Positions 60,664 to 64,000 of a stretch of 64,000 nucleotides of DNA are shown piece by piece (position 1 is the first letter of the stretch; the number at the start of each line of letters is the position of its first letter). Source of the stretch: Neorhizobium galegae bv. officinalis (GTDB lineage: Bacteria; Pseudomonadota; Alphaproteobacteria; Rhizobiales; Rhizobiaceae). A model generated the notes under the pieces. The model had not been told where the DNA came from and did no database searches. It worked only from the letters and a program-made list of their open reading frames with translations. The stretch spans positions 372,001 to 436,000 of the forward strand of contig CCRI01000003.1 in NCBI GenBank assembly GCA_000985875.1, in the 5' to 3' direction. The translations under genes and the position numbers were made by a program.

Positions 60664-62067
60664 CTACTCGCCGGCTTCCGGTTGGATCTTGGCGGCTCCG
60701 TGGCCGGAAACGGCAGCACCCGTCATCGGGTCCAGCCTCAGCAGGGGCACGACCGCCAGAAGCGAAAGGGCGGCCACCAGGAAGAAAGCCAGGTGGAAGT
60801 CAAAGAGCTGCAGGTGGGTACCGGTGACCGCCGCCGACGCCTCCAGGATGAAGGCCGCAAAGGCGACGCCGAGCGCCATGCTGATCTGCTGCAGGACGGA
60901 GGCGATCGAGGTCGCCTGGCTCGCTTGGTCGTCGCGGATCTCGGAATAGCTGAGCGCATTCGAACCAGTGAAGAAGAAGGAACGGCAGACGCCCGACATC
61001 AGCAGGAAGGCGATGATCAGCGCATGGGAGGTTTCCGGCGTGAAAAAGCCGTTTGCCGCGGTGGTCGCCGCACCGAGCACGCCCGCGACGATCAGCGTCA
61101 TCTTGAAGCCGGTCATCGCAAAGACGCGGCGGGCGGCGAACTTCACGATCAGCGCGCCGAGCGCGCCGGCAAACGTGATGAGGCCTGACTGGAAAGGGTT
61201 CAGACCGAAACCGAGCTGCAGCATCAGCGGCATGAGGAATGGAATGGCCCCCGTCGAGATGCGGAACAGCGTACCGCTGCTGCTGGCGGCCCGGAATGCA
61301 TCGTCCTTGAAGAGCCTCAGATTGAGAATCGGCGCGGGATGGCTGCGCGCATGGACGACATAGGCGATGCCGGCTGCGAGCCCAAGCGCCGTCGCCGTGA
61401 TGCCGACGGCCGGCGGTAGCGCCGGAAGGCCGACGACCGAAAGTCCGAACACCGTGCCGGCGGCGGTGACCGAGGTCAGGAAGAACCCCCACCAGTCGAT
61501 CGAGGGAGGATTGGTGGTCTCGATTTCCGGCAGGAAGATCGTTGCGAGATAGATGCCGAGCAGGCCCACCGGCACGTTGATCAGGAAGATCCAGTGCCAG
61601 GTAAAATAGGTGGTGATGAAACCGCCGATCGGCGGGCCGGTGAGGGGGCCGACCAATGCCGGAATGGTGAGCAGCGCCATGGCCGAGACGAGTTCGCTGC
61701 GTTTGGTGGTGCGAAGGAGAACCAGGCGCGCGACCGGCGTCATCATGGCGCCGCCCATGCCCTGCAGGAAGCGTGACAGCACGAACTGGAGGAGGTCGGA
61801 GGAGAACGCACAGCAGATCGAGCCGATGACGAAGACGAAGATCGCGACGCGAAAGATCTTCTTGGCGCCGAAGCGGTCCGCCATCCAGCCGCTGATCGGG
61901 ATGAACATGGCGAGCGCCACCATATAGGAGGTCAGCGCCAGTTTGAGGGTGATCGGCCCTACATTGAGGTCGGCGGCGATCGCCGGAAGCGCGGTCGCAA
62001 TGACGGTTGAGTCCATCTGCTCCATGAAAAGGGCGACGGCGAGGATGAGCGGAACGATGCGGTTCAT
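60664..62067 (-). CDS. MFS multidrug efflux transporter, DHA2/EmrB-like
   Basis: 467 residues with about 14 membrane helices. MEQMDSTVIATALPAIA is the drug-antiporter motif D1, GWMADRFGAKKI is motif A, and VGPLTGPPIGGFI matches motif C. It is a proton-driven efflux pump of unknown substrate. It is tail to tail with rlmE with no gap. It is not closely similar to the MFS gene at 3059 beyond family motifs. Confidence 0.87.
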   Translation of the reverse strand: MNRIVPLILAVALFMEQMDSTVIATALPAIAADLNVGPITLKLALTSYMVALAMFIPISGWMADRFGAKKIFRVAIFVFVIGSICCAFSSDLLQFVLSRFLQGMGGAMMTPVARLVLLRTTKRSELVSAMALLTIPALVGPLTGPPIGGFITTYFTWHWIFLINVPVGLLGIYLATIFLPEIETTNPPSIDWWGFFLTSVTAAGTVFGLSVVGLPALPPAVGITATALGLAAGIAYVVHARSHPAPILNLRLFKDDAFRAASSSGTLFRISTGAIPFLMPLMLQLGFGLNPFQSGLITFAGALGALIVKFAARRVFAMTGFKMTLIVAGVLGAATTAANGFFTPETSHALIIAFLLMSGVCRSFFFTGSNALSYSEIRDDQASQATSIASVLQQISMALGVAFAAFILEASAAVTGTHLQLFDFHLAFFLVAALSLLAVVPLLRLDPMTGAAVSGHGAAKIQPEAGE

Positions 62068-62262
62068 GGAGTGCCTGCAATGGCGGGAATTCGTCCGTCC
62101 TTAGACCTCTTGGTCCCGTCTGCCAATTGCGGAATCTCACCATTTCCGATTTTAGGTCACGTCTGCGTGAGGTCGGATTTCCTCGGCAGGGAGCGCGGTT
62201 ATGTTCCACCGGATCGGACCCCATCTTGACGGTTCGGCATAATTCCAGGAGGCAGCGACATC

Positions 62263-63252
62263 ATGACGAATTCAGGTATCGGACGGCGCACCCTTATCGG
62301 CACGGCCGGTTTGGGCATTCTCGCTGCGCCGGCGATCATCAATGCCGGGGCTTTTGCCCAGGAGACGCGGAAATTGGCTATCGACCAGGTGACCCCGCCG
62401 GATATCCACAAATTCAAGCTCGGCGGTTTCCAGGTTCTGGCGATGAAGGACGGTGCCCGCCCCTCCGGTGCTCCCGGCGAGACCTTCGGCCTCAACCAGC
62501 CGCCCGAAACGCTGGCAGCGCTGCTGACCCAGAACTTTCTGCCGACGGACCAGTTCGTCAACAGTTTCTCTCCGACGCTGGTCGATACCGGCAGCAACGT
62601 GATCCTGTTCGATACCGGCCTCGGCAAGCAGGGCCGCGCCCAGGGCGTCGGACGCCTGATCGAAGGATTGGCAGCCGCTGGCTACATGCCGGAGGATATC
62701 TCGATCGTCGTCATCACCCACATGCATGGCGACCATATCGGCGGCCTCATGGAAGACGGCAAGCCGGCCTTCCCGAAAGCGCGTTACATCACGGGCCAGG
62801 TGGAATACGACTTCTGGACCGATGCCGCCCGCGCCGGCACGCCGGCAGAGGGTAACCAGAAGAGCGTGCTCGCCAATGTGAAGCCGCTTGCCGAAAAGAT
62901 GACCTTCCTGAAGGATGGCGGCGAAGTCGTCTCCGGCATCACCGCCATGTTGGCGCCGGGCCACACGCCCGGCATGTTGAACTTCAACATCGAATCGCAA
63001 GGCAAGCGCCTGATCCTCGCCGCCGATACGGTCAACCACTACGTCCTGTCGCTTCAGCGGCCCGAATGGGAGGTACGATTCGACATGGACAAGGCGCAAG
63101 GGGCGGCCACCCGCAAGAAGGTCCTCGACATGGTCGCCACGGACAAGGTCGCCTTCCTCGGCTATCACATGCCCTTCCCGGCGGTCGGTTTCGTCGAAAA
63201 GCAAGGCACCGGCTACCGGTTCGTGCCGAAGAGCTACCAGTTCGACATCTGA
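62263..63252 (+). CDS. Exported metallo-beta-lactamase-fold hydrolase (Tat signal)
   Basis: 329 residues. The twin-arginine signal GRRTLIGTAGLGILAAPAI is followed by cleavage near AFAQ. Metal-binding motif ITHMHGDHIGG, later His in APGHTPG, Asp in LAADTVNH and a final His in GYHMPFP are all present. It resembles quorum-quenching/aryl-hydrolase type MBL enzymes exported to the periplasm; the substrate is unknown. AGGAGG precedes the ATG. Confidence 0.87.
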   Translation: MTNSGIGRRTLIGTAGLGILAAPAIINAGAFAQETRKLAIDQVTPPDIHKFKLGGFQVLAMKDGARPSGAPGETFGLNQPPETLAALLTQNFLPTDQFVNSFSPTLVDTGSNVILFDTGLGKQGRAQGVGRLIEGLAAAGYMPEDISIVVITHMHGDHIGGLMEDGKPAFPKARYITGQVEYDFWTDAARAGTPAEGNQKSVLANVKPLAEKMTFLKDGGEVVSGITAMLAPGHTPGMLNFNIESQGKRLILAADTVNHYVLSLQRPEWEVRFDMDKAQGAATRKKVLDMVATDKVAFLGYHMPFPAVGFVEKQGTGYRFVPKSYQFDI

Positions 63253-63272
63253 TTGTTGTTGAAAAGCAATCG

Positions 63273-63302
63273 AAACCCGGGAGAAGCCTCTCCCGGGTTT
63301 TT
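63273..63302 (+). terminator. Strong rho-independent terminator before guaB
   Basis: Perfect 12-bp stem AAACCCGGGAGA / TCTCCCGGGTTT with a 4-base loop, followed by a T run. It ends MBL-gene transcription. Confidence 0.9.
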
Positions 63303-63432
63303 GCTATTCCCTTCTTGTCATGAACGTGTTACCAGCCCTCGCCAACTTCCAAGCAATTGTTGCCGGAGCGTCGGGACGTATCGAGTCGTTCCTGAGCGCA
63401 TCCCGCATTTTCTAGATCGAAGGAATTTGGCA

Positions 63433-64000
63433 ATGGCACGCATCATTGAAACCGCAACCGGCGCAGATGCGCTTACCTTCGACGACGTGCTCCTGCAGCC
63501 CGGCCATTCCGAAGTCATGCCGGGCCAGACGAATATCGCCACGAGCATCGCCCAGGATATCGAACTCAATCTGCCGATCATCTCCTCGGCCATGGACACG
63601 GTGACGGAAAGCCGGCTTGCCATCGCCATGGCGCAGGCAGGCGGCATCGGCGTCATCCACCGCAACCTGACGCCGATCGAACAGGCCGAGCAGGTCCGCC
63701 AGGTCAAGAAATTCGAAAGCGGCATGGTCGTCAACCCGGTGACGATCGGCCCGGACGCGACGCTCGCCGAGGCGCTGTCGCTGATGAAGTCCTACAGCAT
63801 TTCCGGCATCCCGGTGGTCGAGAACGGCGGCGGTCACGTTCCGGGCCGGCTGGTCGGCATTCTCACCAACCGTGACGTCCGTTTTGCTTCCGATCCGGCT
63901 CAGAAGATCTACGAGCTGATGACCCGCGAGAACCTGATCACCGTCAAGGAAAGCAGCGTCGACCAGACGGAAGCCAAGCGCCTGCTGCACAAGCACCGCA
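63433..64000 (+). CDS. guaB: IMP dehydrogenase, N-terminal part (runs off window)
   Basis: 189 codons visible from ATG 63433. MARIIETATGADALTFDDVLLQPGHSEVMP and ISSAMDTVTESRLAIAMAQ.GGIGVIHRN are GuaB hallmarks, followed by the first CBS domain (MVVNPVTIGPDATLAEALSLMKSYSISGIPVV). It makes XMP from IMP with NAD in guanine nucleotide synthesis. The catalytic cysteine loop lies outside the window. Confidence 0.96.
   Translation, partial: MARIIETATGADALTFDDVLLQPGHSEVMPGQTNIATSIAQDIELNLPIISSAMDTVTESRLAIAMAQAGGIGVIHRNLTPIEQAEQVRQVKKFESGMVVNPVTIGPDATLAEALSLMKSYSISGIPVVENGGGHVPGRLVGILTNRDVRFASDPAQKIYELMTRENLITVKESSVDQTEAKRLLHKHR

Noticed and set aside
1..64000. CRISPR arrays, insertion sequences, rRNA genes
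   Set aside because: No regularly spaced repeats, DDE transposases or rRNA-like sequence were found. The only mobile-element enzymes are the tyrosine integrase and the serine recombinase.

Overview
The window looks like chromosome of a Rhizobiaceae-type alphaproteobacterium (Rhizobium, Agrobacterium or Ensifer relatives). Supporting signs are GC-rich coding DNA, many GTG and TTG starts, DUF1488 and DUF6481 small proteins, a KdpE-PtsN-like pair, FixK/FNR-type promoter boxes, and two cold-shock genes among many tiny stress-type genes. The genus is inference from gene content; no 16S gene is present.

Layout. 0-6 kb: the end of a KdpE-type response regulator, a PTS IIA protein, a membrane diguanylate cyclase, a multidrug MFS pump, and an exported MsrB-MsrA methionine sulfoxide repair pair. 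6-14 kb: a fermentative/overflow carbon module, with pta-ackA-xfp on the minus strand and, divergently, a short pyruvate kinase-like gene and a phosphotransferase/P-loop ATPase fusion. 14-24 kb: mostly small proteins, a fatty-acid desaturase, two cspA genes, two transglutaminase-like proteins and a tandem universal stress protein. 24-27.4 kb: a CBS/BON protein and a P-type cation ATPase. Exact TTGA-N6-TCAA boxes precede the fusion gene, the 14.1-kb gene and the ATPase. One-mismatch boxes precede usp, the CBS gene and the pta/pyk divergon. This predicts one low-oxygen (FixK/FNR) regulon whose contents resemble the mycobacterial DosR dormancy set.

27.565-57.946 kb is a 30.4-kb integrated element. 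It is bounded by a 17-bp direct repeat, and the right copy is the 3' end of an intact tRNA-Gln(CTG) gene. A tyrosine integrase sits just inside the left repeat, and TGTTCCGG motifs lie just inside both ends. The cargo is mostly genome defence: a DUF3883 protein divergent from a 1709-residue exonuclease-like/RecQ/UvrD fusion; a coupled SNF2 helicase / tandem-Gre-domain protein / type III Mod / type III Res operon followed by an RloC-like AAA ATPase with a CPFC motif; and a GmrSD-like DUF262-DUF1524 nuclease. It also carries regulators, a serine recombinase, a DUF3102 protein, an ASCH/P-loop kinase pair with an overlapping GNAT gene, and a two-helix membrane protein. No conjugation genes are seen, so it is best called a defence-loaded genomic island. 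The most novel part is the SNF2-Gre-Mod-Res operon, which joins relatives of two RNA-polymerase-associated factors to a restriction-modification enzyme.

58-64 kb returns to ordinary chromosome: ppx/gppA and rlmE (overlapping), an MFS pump, an exported metallo-beta-lactamase-fold hydrolase, a strong terminator and the start of guaB.
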